In this document: positions 24,713 to 32,968 of the stretch, in pieces
How the letters are laid out: every line of letters begins with the position of its first letter
Numbering within the stretch: the first letter of the stretch is position 1
Assembly: GCA_900315145.1 (NCBI GenBank)
Contig: OMYE01000047.1
Coordinates: 1 to 39,937 of the forward strand
DNA: 39,937 nucleotides
Reading direction: 5' to 3'
Source of the DNA: an uncultured Pseudomonadota bacterium
GTDB lineage: Bacteria > Pseudomonadota > Gammaproteobacteria > Enterobacterales > Succinivibrionaceae
Notes under the pieces: generated by a model
What the model was told of the DNA's origin: nothing
What the model saw: the letters and a program-made list of their open reading frames with translations, nothing else
Database searches by the model: none
Made by a program: the position numbers and the translations under genes

Positions 24713-27664
24713 ATGTGGGTTATCTATTCCATCGGCGACAGCAGTTTTCTGTCAGCTATTCTGACCTCTCTTGCCATGTTCTTTAACAGTAGCATTCCTG
24801 ATTCTTTAGCTGCCATCGGACTGCTTGCCGGACTTATCTACCAGGGATTTTACGGAGCCGCCTCCGGACGAGGCATAGCCTTCGGAAAAATGCTTATAGC
24901 CGCTCTTTTCTACCTGCTTTTTCTGGTGCCGCAGACATCGGTAAACGTACATGACTGCTATACCGGCACGGATACCAAGGTTGATCATGTACCTTTGGGA
25001 CCAGCTGCCATGGGGGCGGTAATCTCAGGACTCGGCCACCATATCTCCGGCTATATCGATGAGGCCTTTTCCCTGCCTGATTATGACGGAGGCAGTTATA
25101 TTTCAGCAATATCGGAACTTAACGGCGTCAGAAAAAGAATAACCGATTTGGCCAGGCTCGAGAGTATTAATAATATTGCCGGTGGCGATTTCAGCAGATC
25201 CTGGCTCAATTATTTCCGTGAATGCACCCAGATTGGTATCGATCTGGGCCTCATTGACGAAAAAAATCTTTTCGGCAGCCGGAATATTCTCTCCGGCGCA
25301 GCCTTTAAGTCAGCAAACTACGGAACAGCCGTTTATCTTGAAGGGAAGGAGGAGCTCCTCACCTGTACGGAAGCCTACACCAGACTTGTAAATCACACCA
25401 AGGCACACTACATTCCGGAGATGCTGGATGCCATGGACGGTACCGAGACCTACGATGATAATCTGGCAGATAAAAAAGGCGCCCCGGGAGGTCACTCCTA
25501 CCGTCAGAGAGTAAACAGTGCACTCCATGCACTGGGACTTGTTAATACCAGACTTGAGGATTACGTTATCTCCACGGTACTGCTCCCGGTATATATCCGG
25601 GCGGCCCGGCACAAATATCTCGATGAACAGGCGGCAGGCTCCGCCCTGATGCTTAATCAGCTCATCAACCGGCGCAATACGGAAAACAGCATCCGACAAA
25701 GCATGTTTTTTACCATGGTGCGCCCGCTCCTTACGTTTTTCGAAGCGCTTGTTTTCATGTTCACTCCGTTTATGCCGCTTATAATCATGGTCTGCGGAGA
25801 CAATTTCAAAATACTGGGTAAATACTTTGCCGTACTGGCCTGGGTGGAACTCTGGCATCCTCTCATGACCATGATAAATCTCTACCTTGTCATGGCCGCC
25901 TCAAGAACTCTTTCATCACTTACAGTCCCGTTAACCAGCTTTGCCGGAGTTACGGCCTTAGAAAGAGAACTGGAGAACTACCTGTCACTCGGCGGATATC
26001 TTGCCACCTCAGTGCCTATGCTTGCCATGATGCTTTTATTCGGAACCACCTCTGTTCTAAGTTCAATCACCGGTGATGCAACCGGATCCTCATCAGGAAG
26101 CAGTCCTGTTCCGGAACTAACACAGCATGAACCGGTACTAAAACATGGTTCGGTATTTACCGCCTCCCAGTCAGGAGGCATGAGCCGCTCCGGCTCGGAA
26201 GGAATTCTGCCATCACTGTCATTAACCAGCAGCTATAAGGAGGCCTTAAGCAATGCTGAATCTAAGGCTGAGAGCGCCGAAGAGACTTTTGGCAGTCTTA
26301 TAGGCAGAAGCACAGCTTCATCAAAAAACGAATCCCTCACTCTAAACCGCGTAACCACCGAAGGCATGCGTGTTCAGAGCAGTACCGCTGAAAGCTCAGC
26401 CATGATCAACGGTCTCGCCAGAAGTGTGGCCCTCAATAACAATCTGAGCTCGGCTGATGAAAACTCCCTTCGAGGAGCTTTATCCATGATGTTAAACGGT
26501 CAGGCAGACTTGCCCGGCAGTCTGAATACTTTAGCTCAACTATCATCGGGAAACAGTTCATCGGTAAGTATCAGTCAGCTTAATTCCGAACTGCAGAGAA
26601 TATCGGGAGATGCGGGTCTGCGGGCTGAGTACAATCAGGCTCTTGCGCGAGACATCAGCTCCGGAAAAGTTGAATCAAGCACTTTCAGCGACAGTGAAAC
26701 GGAACGCCGGGAAATAAGCCGTGCGGCAAGAGAGGCAGTAAGCACCAGAAAAACAGCCGATCGCCTGAAATCTATCGATACCGCCATGAGCGGCGGCTAC
26801 CGGCTTGACGGCATATCCGTATCTAAAGCTGTATCTAAAAGTCCGGAGGCCATGTCCGCCCTGCGCAGCCGTCTCGCTGAAGACCCGGAACTCCTTAAAA
26901 GAACCCGGGACCTCTCTCCGGTTATGGAAAGTATTCTTCCGGATCGCACTCAGGCGGAAGCTGCCAGCGGCCTGCGGGCATTATTAGAAAAGCATCCTGT
27001 AGAGGCTATGGATATTATCAGGGAGGCTCTGGATATTCAAAATGAGTTTTCAGGAGAACCGGTGAGTGACATTTCCGGATACAGCGGAAACACTGCCGGA
27101 CTGCCTGCAGACATTCCTTTGGAGAACGACCGGCCGCTTTCCGGAAATACCGGAGCCTACGGATATAAAACCGGGGATAATATTCCTGCCGGAAATTACG
27201 GCTACGGAGATGATTCCTATATAAGAAATCACTATGAAAAGGCAAGAAACAGAATCAATGAAAGATTAAGAAACAACGATGACAGTTCAGGTAAAACAGG
27301 GACTGAAGTTCCTGATACCCCGGCTGTTTCCTCCGGGAATGACCGTTTCCTTGCCGATAAAGTGCGTCATCTCTCTCCCGGAGGCGCCGGGGAGAGACTC
27401 ACGGATAGTCCTCATTTACGCGGCGGATATGCCGCAGTCAAATACGGACTGGAACACGGTCTCACCTCTGCACAGGCTACTGTTTTTGCCTATTATACAA
27501 ATGATATGGAACCGCGTGAGGAGGATTTACGAATACTGAAGGCTGAATCAGGTGAGCATTTCGACAGTATAAATAAACGCCTGTCCATGGGCGGAAAAGA
27601 GGCTCTTGCTGAGGTTGCCGGATTCAACCGGGCACTTTCTGCTAAGAGTCCGGGTTCGCATTAA
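24713..27664 (+). CDS. TraG-like conjugal transfer / mating-pair stabilisation protein, isolated
   Basis: 983 residues, similar in length to F-plasmid TraG (about 940). The N-terminal half has the TraG_N layout: membrane segments near 10-28, 33-50 and 58-78, then PQTSVNVHDC and KVDHVPLGPAAMGAVISGLG (in F TraG, a TSVQIIDN-type and DNVPVGLA-type stretch), a periplasmic domain (FRECTQIGIDLG), and a second membrane cluster near 330-455 (MFFTMVRPLLTFFEALVFMF, WVELWHPLMTMINLYLVMAA). The C-terminal half is a long Ser/Ala-rich coiled region (about 460-983), which in F TraG is the mating-pair-stabilisation and entry-exclusion-related part. No other type IV secretion gene is in the window, so it is alone. 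GC is higher than in the left half. Start ATG 24713 has GGAG about 11 bases upstream. Confidence 0.8.
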   Translation: MWVIYSIGDSSFLSAILTSLAMFFNSSIPDSLAAIGLLAGLIYQGFYGAASGRGIAFGKMLIAALFYLLFLVPQTSVNVHDCYTGTDTKVDHVPLGPAAMGAVISGLGHHISGYIDEAFSLPDYDGGSYISAISELNGVRKRITDLARLESINNIAGGDFSRSWLNYFRECTQIGIDLGLIDEKNLFGSRNILSGAAFKSANYGTAVYLEGKEELLTCTEAYTRLVNHTKAHYIPEMLDAMDGTETYDDNLADKKGAPGGHSYRQRVNSALHALGLVNTRLEDYVISTVLLPVYIRAARHKYLDEQAAGSALMLNQLINRRNTENSIRQSMFFTMVRPLLTFFEALVFMFTPFMPLIIMVCGDNFKILGKYFAVLAWVELWHPLMTMINLYLVMAASRTLSSLTVPLTSFAGVTALERELENYLSLGGYLATSVPMLAMMLLFGTTSVLSSITGDATGSSSGSSPVPELTQHEPVLKHGSVFTASQSGGMSRSGSEGILPSLSLTSSYKEALSNAESKAESAEETFGSLIGRSTASSKNESLTLNRVTTEGMRVQSSTAESSAMINGLARSVALNNNLSSADENSLRGALSMMLNGQADLPGSLNTLAQLSSGNSSSVSISQLNSELQRISGDAGLRAEYNQALARDISSGKVESSTFSDSETERREISRAAREAVSTRKTADRLKSIDTAMSGGYRLDGISVSKAVSKSPEAMSALRSRLAEDPELLKRTRDLSPVMESILPDRTQAEAASGLRALLEKHPVEAMDIIREALDIQNEFSGEPVSDISGYSGNTAGLPADIPLENDRPLSGNTGAYGYKTGDNIPAGNYGYGDDSYIRNHYEKARNRINERLRNNDDSSGKTGTEVPDTPAVSSGNDRFLADKVRHLSPGGAGERLTDSPHLRGGYAAVKYGLEHGLTSAQATVFAYYTNDMEPREEDLRILKAESGEHFDSINKRLSMGGKEALAEVAGFNRALSAKSPGSH

Positions 27665-27705
27665 AGCATATTGAATTACCGGCAGCAGGTCCTTAAACAG
27701 AATAC

Positions 27706-27757
27706 TGAAATCCGGAAGTTTCTTCCGGATTTCATGAAACCTGCCGGATTCCGGCAG
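27706..27757. terminator. Two strong hairpins between convergent traG-like and glgC genes
   Basis: TGAAATCCGGAAG and CTTCCGGATTTCA form a perfect 13-bp stem with a TTT loop (27706-27734). CTGCCGG/CCGGCAG with a 3-base loop follows at 27741-27757. There is no T run, so termination is likely but not certain. Confidence 0.5.
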
Positions 27758-27836
27758 CAGTTACTCTGTAGACAGAACCGGTACTTAACGGGAGATAAAC
27801 AGTTCCGGCTTAACCATGAGAAAAAATCCCCTGCCT

Positions 27837-29144
27837 TTACTGTTCAGCAAAAAGCTCAGGACGATCCTTCCGGAGTTCCTTCAGCATTTTACTGTTCACC
27901 AGCACCACACCCTTTGGAGAAACGTAGAAATGTTTACGATCCTCCTCCTCGTCATAGCCGATTTCCATATGTGCCGGCAGCACGCAGTTTCTCTCAATAA
28001 TGGCTTTTCTTATCCGGCAGCCCTTATTAATGACCACGGACGGGAAAATCACCACCTGTTCAAGGTGACATTCAGGTTCAACCCTTACTGAGTTGAAAAG
28101 AACCGAATAATATATCTCGGATCCGAATATGACACAGCCTACTGATATAACCGAATTAACTGTCACCGAGGTTCGCTTTTCCGGATCTCTGATAAACTTT
28201 ACCGGAGGCTGTTGTGCCGCCTTGGTCCAGATCGGCCATGATGTATCATAAATATCCAGATCCGGATATTCCTGAGTAAGGTCGAGATTGGCGGCCCAGA
28301 AGCTGTCCACTGTTCCCACATCCTTCCAGTAGCATATCTGTTCCTTGGCCCGGTTGCGGACACAGCTCATTTCGTAATTATGGGCATGGACATATCCCTG
28401 CTTCACAATCTTCGGAATAATATCCTTACCGAAATCATGAGAGGAGTTCGGATCTTTATTATCCTCCTCAAGAAGTTTAAAGAGGAAGGATGATTCAAAT
28501 ATATATATACCCATTGAGATCAGGGTTTTATCGGGCTTGCCGGGAACTGCCGGAGGATTCTCCGGCTTTTCAATAAAATCGACTATCATATTGTCTTCAT
28601 CAACCTGCATGCATCCGAACGCGGATGCCTCCTCCCTTGGTACTTCAATACAGGCAATGGAGCAGGAGCAGATGCTCTTGATATGATCCATCAGCATTAC
28701 TGAATAATCCATCTTATACACGTGATCCCCTGACAGTATCAGTACGTACTCTCCGTCATAGGAACGCAGAATATCCAGATTCTGGTATACGGCGTCAGCA
28801 GTTCCGCGGTACCAGTGTATTTCATCAATACGCTGCTGGGCCGGAAGAACTCTGACAAACTCCCCCATATGATTATTATTAAGAAAGGTCCAGCCGTCCT
28901 GAATATGGCACAGCAGAGAATCAGATTTATACTGGGTCATAATACCCATCTTTCTGATTCCGGAATTAAGACAGTTGGACAGGGCAAAGTCTATGATACG
29001 GAACTTTCCGCCGAAATGAACTGCCGGTTTGGCTCTGATATCGGTAAGCTCTCTGAGACGCGAGCCTCTTCCTCCCGCCAGAATTAATGCTGTTGTTTTC
29101 TTTATGGCTAAAAGCTGGTTGGAAAAATTGAAAGAATTTGACAT
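27837..29144 (-). CDS. glgC: Glucose-1-phosphate adenylyltransferase (ADP-glucose pyrophosphorylase)
   Basis: Makes ADP-glucose from ATP and glucose-1-phosphate, the committed step of bacterial glycogen synthesis. 435 residues, matching the enterobacterial enzyme. The nucleotide-binding loop ILAGGRGSRLRELT (21-34) runs into RAKPAVHFGGKFRIIDF (37-53). Asp140 in LSGDHVYKMDY is the expected metal-binding acid. DFIEKPENPP, MGIYIFES and SHDFGKDIIPKIV follow, then the C-terminal left-handed beta-helix. No other glg gene is adjacent, which is unusual because glgC commonly lies in a glg cluster. AGG lies just upstream of the ATG. The gene converges with the traG-like gene. Confidence 0.97.
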   Translation of the reverse strand: MSNSFNFSNQLLAIKKTTALILAGGRGSRLRELTDIRAKPAVHFGGKFRIIDFALSNCLNSGIRKMGIMTQYKSDSLLCHIQDGWTFLNNNHMGEFVRVLPAQQRIDEIHWYRGTADAVYQNLDILRSYDGEYVLILSGDHVYKMDYSVMLMDHIKSICSCSIACIEVPREEASAFGCMQVDEDNMIVDFIEKPENPPAVPGKPDKTLISMGIYIFESSFLFKLLEEDNKDPNSSHDFGKDIIPKIVKQGYVHAHNYEMSCVRNRAKEQICYWKDVGTVDSFWAANLDLTQEYPDLDIYDTSWPIWTKAAQQPPVKFIRDPEKRTSVTVNSVISVGCVIFGSEIYYSVLFNSVRVEPECHLEQVVIFPSVVINKGCRIRKAIIERNCVLPAHMEIGYDEEEDRKHFYVSPKGVVLVNSKMLKELRKDRPELFAEQ

Positions 29145-29446
29145 GGACTTACCTAACTTTTTTAATACAAAAACATACGAAATAAATCAACACAGAATTT
29201 ATCAGCCGCAAAACCACGATATCCAGTCTGATTATTTATCTGTTTATCTCACAAAAAAACATCTGTTATGTTAGCACTCACCGGCAGCATACTCAAAAAA
29301 TATCGCTGAAGAGTTTTTTATTTCTTGCGTAGCTTCAATAACAGTAGCTTTTTTACCTTTAACCTGTTTTGAAAAAATAAATAAAATCAGCCATGAATGA
29401 CACGACTGATTTACCGGTATTTTCAGTTATCCGTTTTTAAGAGTCA
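29145..29446. other. Short AT-rich gap with terminator of the remnant at 29447
   Basis: Holds the glgC promoter region and, at 29370-29412, a terminator for the minus strand (AAATCAG/CTGATTT stem, 15-base loop, T-rich tail). No gene is seen. Confidence 0.4.
29370..29412 (-). terminator. Terminator below the 29447-30271 locus
   Basis: On the minus strand AAATCAG pairs with CTGATTT around a 15-base loop and is followed by TATTTATTTTTTC. Confidence 0.6.
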
Positions 29447-29740
29447 CTACTTGAGATCGTAGCTCATCTTACCGGACTCAAGAGCCATGTAGCCGGTCTT
29501 TTTCTCAGGTTTAAGTCCCTTGGCCTTCGCCATATGGGTAATAACCTGCTGTACCATAGCCTCTCTCACCTGTGGCTGCGTATTCTCCGAAAGAGAGGTA
29601 ATCATCGGATGGTTTTCAACCTCTGCCATATCAATGTCTGCGACATCAGCACTGAATCCCAGAAATCCGGCACCGGCAGGAAGAGCATAGGTATTACCGC
29701 CGTTTTCGTATCCTAGCAGTATGTCTCCGGCAAATACAGC
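29447..29740 (-). pseudogene. 3' fragment of a broken gene, out of frame with its upstream part
   Basis: The frame is open from a TGA at 29741-29743 to TAG at 29447. It reads GDILLGYENGGNTYALPAGA, then GFLGFSADVADIDMAEVENH, ending MALESGKMSYDLK. The only ATG (29629) would remove the conserved-looking first third. Just upstream, a different frame reads RAKGLLYELYLPE before stopping, and it appears to continue the same protein. So at least one frameshift near 29725 has separated the parts. It lies below the gene at 29762-30271 and may once have been its continuation. Family unknown. Confidence 0.5.
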
Positions 29741-29761
29741 TCATAAAGCAGTCCCTTTGCT

Positions 29762-30271
29762 CTAAGAGATACCGGTGATTTTAGTTAAACATACTCCGGG
29801 AGATGCTATATCCAGAAGATATTCCTCAAGCGGAACCGGACGCAACGGCATGGTATCCGTATCAGCACTGCCGATATCCCGGTTGCGGCCGTCCTTATAC
29901 TGGGTTCTTCCCCCGACAACAACAGCCTTTCCTACGTGTCTGCCTCTCGCATCCTTATATGTAAGCTCTTTACCGAAAAGCACTGCGGAACCTATAACAG
30001 CACCTTTTTTGTCTTTAAAGTTCCATTCGTTATTGCCGAAACTGTTCAGCGAACCTACATGCTGTCCGTTGCAATCCTTATATACAATCTCGTTTCCAAG
30101 CTTTCTGGAGGATCCCAGAATCTTTCCGTCCTTTGTAGAGGTATAGATCATTTCATTGCCTAATGTTCTTCCCTCATAGGCAAGATCCCCGTTTTTTATC
30201 TTAATTGTCCACGCCCAGCATGGTGAAGAGGCCAAAAGACATACAAGAAGAGTTAAAAGACTGTTTTTCAT
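29762..30271 (-). CDS. Secreted protein with tandem ~21-residue repeats; possibly truncated
   Basis: 169 residues with a clear signal peptide (MKNSLLTLLVCLLASSPCWA). Four or five degenerate repeats of about 21 residues follow, each with YKD..G..(V/I)G at its end: YKDCNGQHVGSLNSFG, FKDKKGAVIGSAVLFG, YKDARGRHVGKAVVVG, YKDGRNRDIGSAD. They probably form a short beta-solenoid-like rod in the periplasm or outside the cell. The C-terminus after about residue 145 (LEEYLLDIASPGVCLTKI) ends abruptly. Coding-like sequence continues downstream in other frames, so the natural protein may have been longer. A 13-bp tandem repeat lies 60-140 bases upstream of the start. Function unknown. Confidence 0.7.
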   Translation of the reverse strand: MKNSLLTLLVCLLASSPCWAWTIKIKNGDLAYEGRTLGNEMIYTSTKDGKILGSSRKLGNEIVYKDCNGQHVGSLNSFGNNEWNFKDKKGAVIGSAVLFGKELTYKDARGRHVGKAVVVGGRTQYKDGRNRDIGSADTDTMPLRPVPLEEYLLDIASPGVCLTKITGIS

Positions 30272-30660
30272 TGTTCATCCTTGTGACTCATTATCATCAT
30301 ATCCATCCATTAACCGGAATAATTCCGGCCACTTCAATTACCGTATTCAATTACCGTATTCAATTACCGTATTCAATTACCGTATTCAGTTACGGTATTC
30401 AGTTACGGTACTCCGATTACCTGTGTTATGTTATTCTTTACGGATATTCTTTTCATATATTCTTTCCGGAAACAGCCGGTAACCGAAAAAACGCTTAGGT
30501 TATTATAGCCACCGGCATAAAAACCAAATACTTTCCTCAGTTATTTTTGTGGTATCAGTTTCAACAATTTTTCAGAGAGTAACTTTTCTGCATAAATACC
30601 ATGAATAGAAATCATTCATGTACTGAATAAAAACCACGAATAAAAAAACGAGGTTACAAT
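30272..30660. other. Upstream region with the 13-bp tandem repeat
   Basis: Besides the tandem repeat at 30333-30410 this gap holds AT-rich DNA and no supported gene. It should contain the promoter of the secreted repeat protein. The frames crossing the tandem repeat are repeat artefacts. Confidence 0.45.
30333..30410. repeat. Six tandem copies of a 13-bp unit
   Basis: Four copies of TTCAATTACCGTA are followed by two of TTCAGTTACGGTA. Copies start at 30333, 30346, 30359, 30372, 30385 and 30398. The block lies about 60 bases upstream of the minus-strand start at 30271, where a change in copy number could alter promoter spacing or the number of protein-binding sites. Confidence 0.95.
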
Positions 30661-30819
30661 ATGTCTGTTTTCTATAAACGGAGATGCTGCAGCAGAAATA
30701 AAAGAAAATACTACAGCAGAAAAAAAACACCATACCGGAAATCAAACGGAGAGTTAAGTTTTCCATGGAACAGCCGGAAAACAGTGTTTCTGCCGGAAAA
30801 ATACACGAAGTTAACATAA
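30661..30819 (+). CDS. Possible small basic protein, 52 residues
   Basis: ATG 30661 follows ACGAGGTTACAAT, a fair ribosome site. The product is very basic (MSVFYKRRCCSRNKRKYYSR and on, ending LPEKYTKLT) with a Cys-Cys pair. No family is recognised; it could be a short nucleic-acid-binding peptide or a chance frame. The opposite strand is also open here but is Phe/Cys-rich and less plausible. Confidence 0.3.
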   Translation: MSVFYKRRCCSRNKRKYYSRKKTPYRKSNGELSFPWNSRKTVFLPEKYTKLT

Positions 30820-30872
30820 CTCAGTAAATATAAATAATAATTATTGCAGCAATTCCGGAAAATAATGTTTAA

Positions 30873-31070
30873 TGTTTACCTTTTGATAAATGTCCCTACT
30901 GCGGATCTGCAAATATTGAAGTGAGAAACGGCCTGTCAGGACAGGGTGGCGGACTGGTACGGAATCTTATGCAGAAGCTGGCCGGCAGAACCATCCGTCA
31001 GGGACCTCTTGCCGGAAGCTTCCGTATCATATGCAAGGACTGCGGTAAAGAATCTTTAATTCAGAGCTGA
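30873..31070 (+). pseudogene. Small zinc-ribbon protein lacking an in-frame start
   Basis: The frame encodes DKCPYCGSANIEVRNG, then a middle with QKLAGRTIRQGPLAG, then IICKDCGKESLIQS: two CxxC knuckles forming one zinc ribbon of about 60 residues. There is no ATG, GTG or TTG before the first knuckle in this frame; the frame opens after TAA at 30870-30872. ATG 30872 is one base out of frame, and loss of one T from the TTTT run at 30881-30884 would fuse it to the body. So it is either a frameshifted gene or uses an unusual start. Its partner is unknown. Confidence 0.5.
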
Positions 31071-31375
31071 TTTCGGAGTAGAAGATTAATTGTGCAGACA
31101 AAACAAAGCGTCGTAAGACGCATTCTGATGTACATTTAAAATTCCCGTCTCATCGAGTTATTCGACTGACTGTGACCAGCAATGATCCGATACCTGATAT
31201 CCGGTGTAACACCTTTAAATACTGCGCATCACCGGAACACCATTTATAAACAGAACAGAAACATGCTCTAGTCTATAACATATATACTCTGTATCATTTG
31301 ATATATATTATTACAAAATACTTTATAAATACCATAAAGCATTTTGCATTATTTTATAAGATTTTTAGATAAAGA
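31071..31375. other. AT-rich gap between convergent genes
   Basis: A GCGTC-GTAA-GACGC hairpin at 31108-31121 lies soon after the zinc-ribbon stop and may end its transcript, although no T run follows. The remainder to 31375 is AT-rich with no gene seen. Confidence 0.4.
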
Positions 31376-32470
31376 CTATATGAAATAGAATAACAGAAAC
31401 GCCACGGCATCCACACAGCAGAGGAATAAAAGCGTACAGAAATTTCCGGCCCATACGTGTATTCTCCACGGCTTTGCCGGCATTCTGCCGCAGGAAACCT
31501 TTTTAAGCCCCCCTTTAGCTGAAAAGAACCGCAGCACCAGCCATCCTCCGGAAAACAGCACCAGATTGAAGGAAACAAGTGCCAGCAGAACATTCAGTTC
31601 CCAGCCGAGATAACAGAATACCGAGGCCAGTCCGCTTATCACCCCGAGTAACCCGAAACATGAGGCAAAACTCATACGGTTGAATATTTTTTTATAACTG
31701 CGGAGCGTTGAAGCCTGAAACAGCTTTCCGGCACGTGCTGATATGGACATAGCCCAGGCGCTGAAGACACCGTATATTAACAGCGGAGAGGCGGCAGTAA
31801 TTTTATACCAGACAATGATGTTCTTTATCACCCGGTCGTAATATGTCAGCAGATCTCCGTATATTACCGTCCATACAGCCTGAAGTCCCTCACTGAATGT
31901 ATCCGTACTGGTGTAATTCAAACCGCGCAGTCCGTCAACCAGAGAGTACAGTGGTTTAAACACGAGAGATGACACCCCCTGAGCTACGGCATTATATATA
32001 GCTCCGACACTTAAAAAAATCAGAATTATAAAAGCGGTAACACTGATTATCAGCAGAAAAACAATAACGAGCTGAATTCTCATCTGGGAATGCAGCGCCC
32101 GGGCAAGAGCCTGCTCTTCAGGACTGAAAAGAGACTCCTCAGCCCCTTTTTTACCAAAAATATTTCCGAATTCCCATTTATGACGGGGACGCCTGTCATC
32201 ATTACCGGCAGTATCGCCTGATGATTTATTATTATCATCCGCGCCGCTCTCTGCCGGTTCAGTTGAGGTCACCGCATCCTTTCTGACAGGAGTACCGCAC
32301 ATCGGACAGAATCTTTCATCAGATTTCAGCACTCTGCCGCAGGACGGACAGTTCTGCGCCGTCAGGATATCACCGGAGGAAACAGGAGTTTCTTTCTCTG
32401 AGTTGTTACTGCTTTCCGGAACAGCATCTTCTGACACGGATGCATAGTCTTTATCATGCTCATTGAACAC
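31376..32470 (-). CDS. Zinc-ribbon membrane protein; N-terminus probably longer but out of frame
   Basis: 364 residues from GTG 32470. An acidic, Ser-rich N-terminus leads to a zinc ribbon (NCPSCGRVLKSDERFCPMCG, about 40-59), a second disordered acidic stretch, and then four or five membrane segments (about 132-158, 225-245, 270-290, 290-312, 340-364). The layout matches 'zinc-ribbon domain-containing' membrane proteins of unknown role. The frame stays open upstream to about 32626 with the same Ser/Glu-rich composition (SSENIEETASLSTGESS) but without a start codon. ATG-ATG at 32607-32602 would join if the T6 run at 32596-32601 were T7. GTG 32470 has GGAGG only two bases away, a poor spacing. 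Confidence 0.7.
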   Translation of the reverse strand: MFNEHDKDYASVSEDAVPESSNNSEKETPVSSGDILTAQNCPSCGRVLKSDERFCPMCGTPVRKDAVTSTEPAESGADDNNKSSGDTAGNDDRRPRHKWEFGNIFGKKGAEESLFSPEEQALARALHSQMRIQLVIVFLLIISVTAFIILIFLSVGAIYNAVAQGVSSLVFKPLYSLVDGLRGLNYTSTDTFSEGLQAVWTVIYGDLLTYYDRVIKNIIVWYKITAASPLLIYGVFSAWAMSISARAGKLFQASTLRSYKKIFNRMSFASCFGLLGVISGLASVFCYLGWELNVLLALVSFNLVLFSGGWLVLRFFSAKGGLKKVSCGRMPAKPWRIHVWAGNFCTLLFLCCVDAVAFLLFYFI

Positions 32471-32968
32471 TTCCTCCGTCTGAGATTTCTGTCCATGGTC
32501 TGAGGCTATGTAATCTGATTTTTCAATAGAATTCTCTCTTTCTGACGAAGATTCTCCGGTGCTGAGAGATGCAGTTTCCTCAATATTTTCTGATGAAAAA
32601 ACATCATAATAATTATTATCGTTCCTTCACATAATTAAATGGAATTTCCGGCAAATGATTCTTTGAAGGACTCGACAGAAAGTATAAAGAGTATATGTAC
32701 GTACATACCGTATGTATATACTCTAGGTAAATTCCGGCAATCACTGCAGGTTCATCGAAGTCTCTTCATTCTGTTCAGTTTTTTCTAAATGAGAGTTTTT
32801 TAAATGAGAGATTTTTCTGAACAGAGTATCCTGCAGACATTAGAGAACACTACTTATTTTAAACACTCCTAAGACAGGAAAGGTTCTCAAAAGAGAACCT
32901 TTCCTCTAAATAATAAGGAACTTCAATCAAATTAGTTTGACTCTCAGTTCCAGGTGGAGTTCCTGAAA
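32471..32968. other. Gap holding the likely N-terminal extension of the 31376 gene and two palindromes
   Basis: 32471-32626 continues the open frame of the zinc-ribbon gene. 32688-32724 is an imperfect palindrome with AGAGTATAT/ATATACTCT arms, flanked by near-copies of AATTTCCGGCAA. 32876-32905 is a terminator hairpin. No other gene is seen. Confidence 0.45.
32876..32905 (-). terminator. Terminator hairpin downstream of the glycosyltransferase-like gene
   Basis: AGGAAAGGTTCTC and GAGAACCTTTCCT form a perfect 13-bp stem with an AAAA loop. There is no long T run on either side. Confidence 0.6.

Noticed and set aside
22482-32607. Frequent TTCCGG/CCGGAA in the right half as an uptake signal
   Set aside because: It also occurs within codons favoured by these genes and I could not count it against a background. 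A genome-wide count with strand and spacing analysis would decide.
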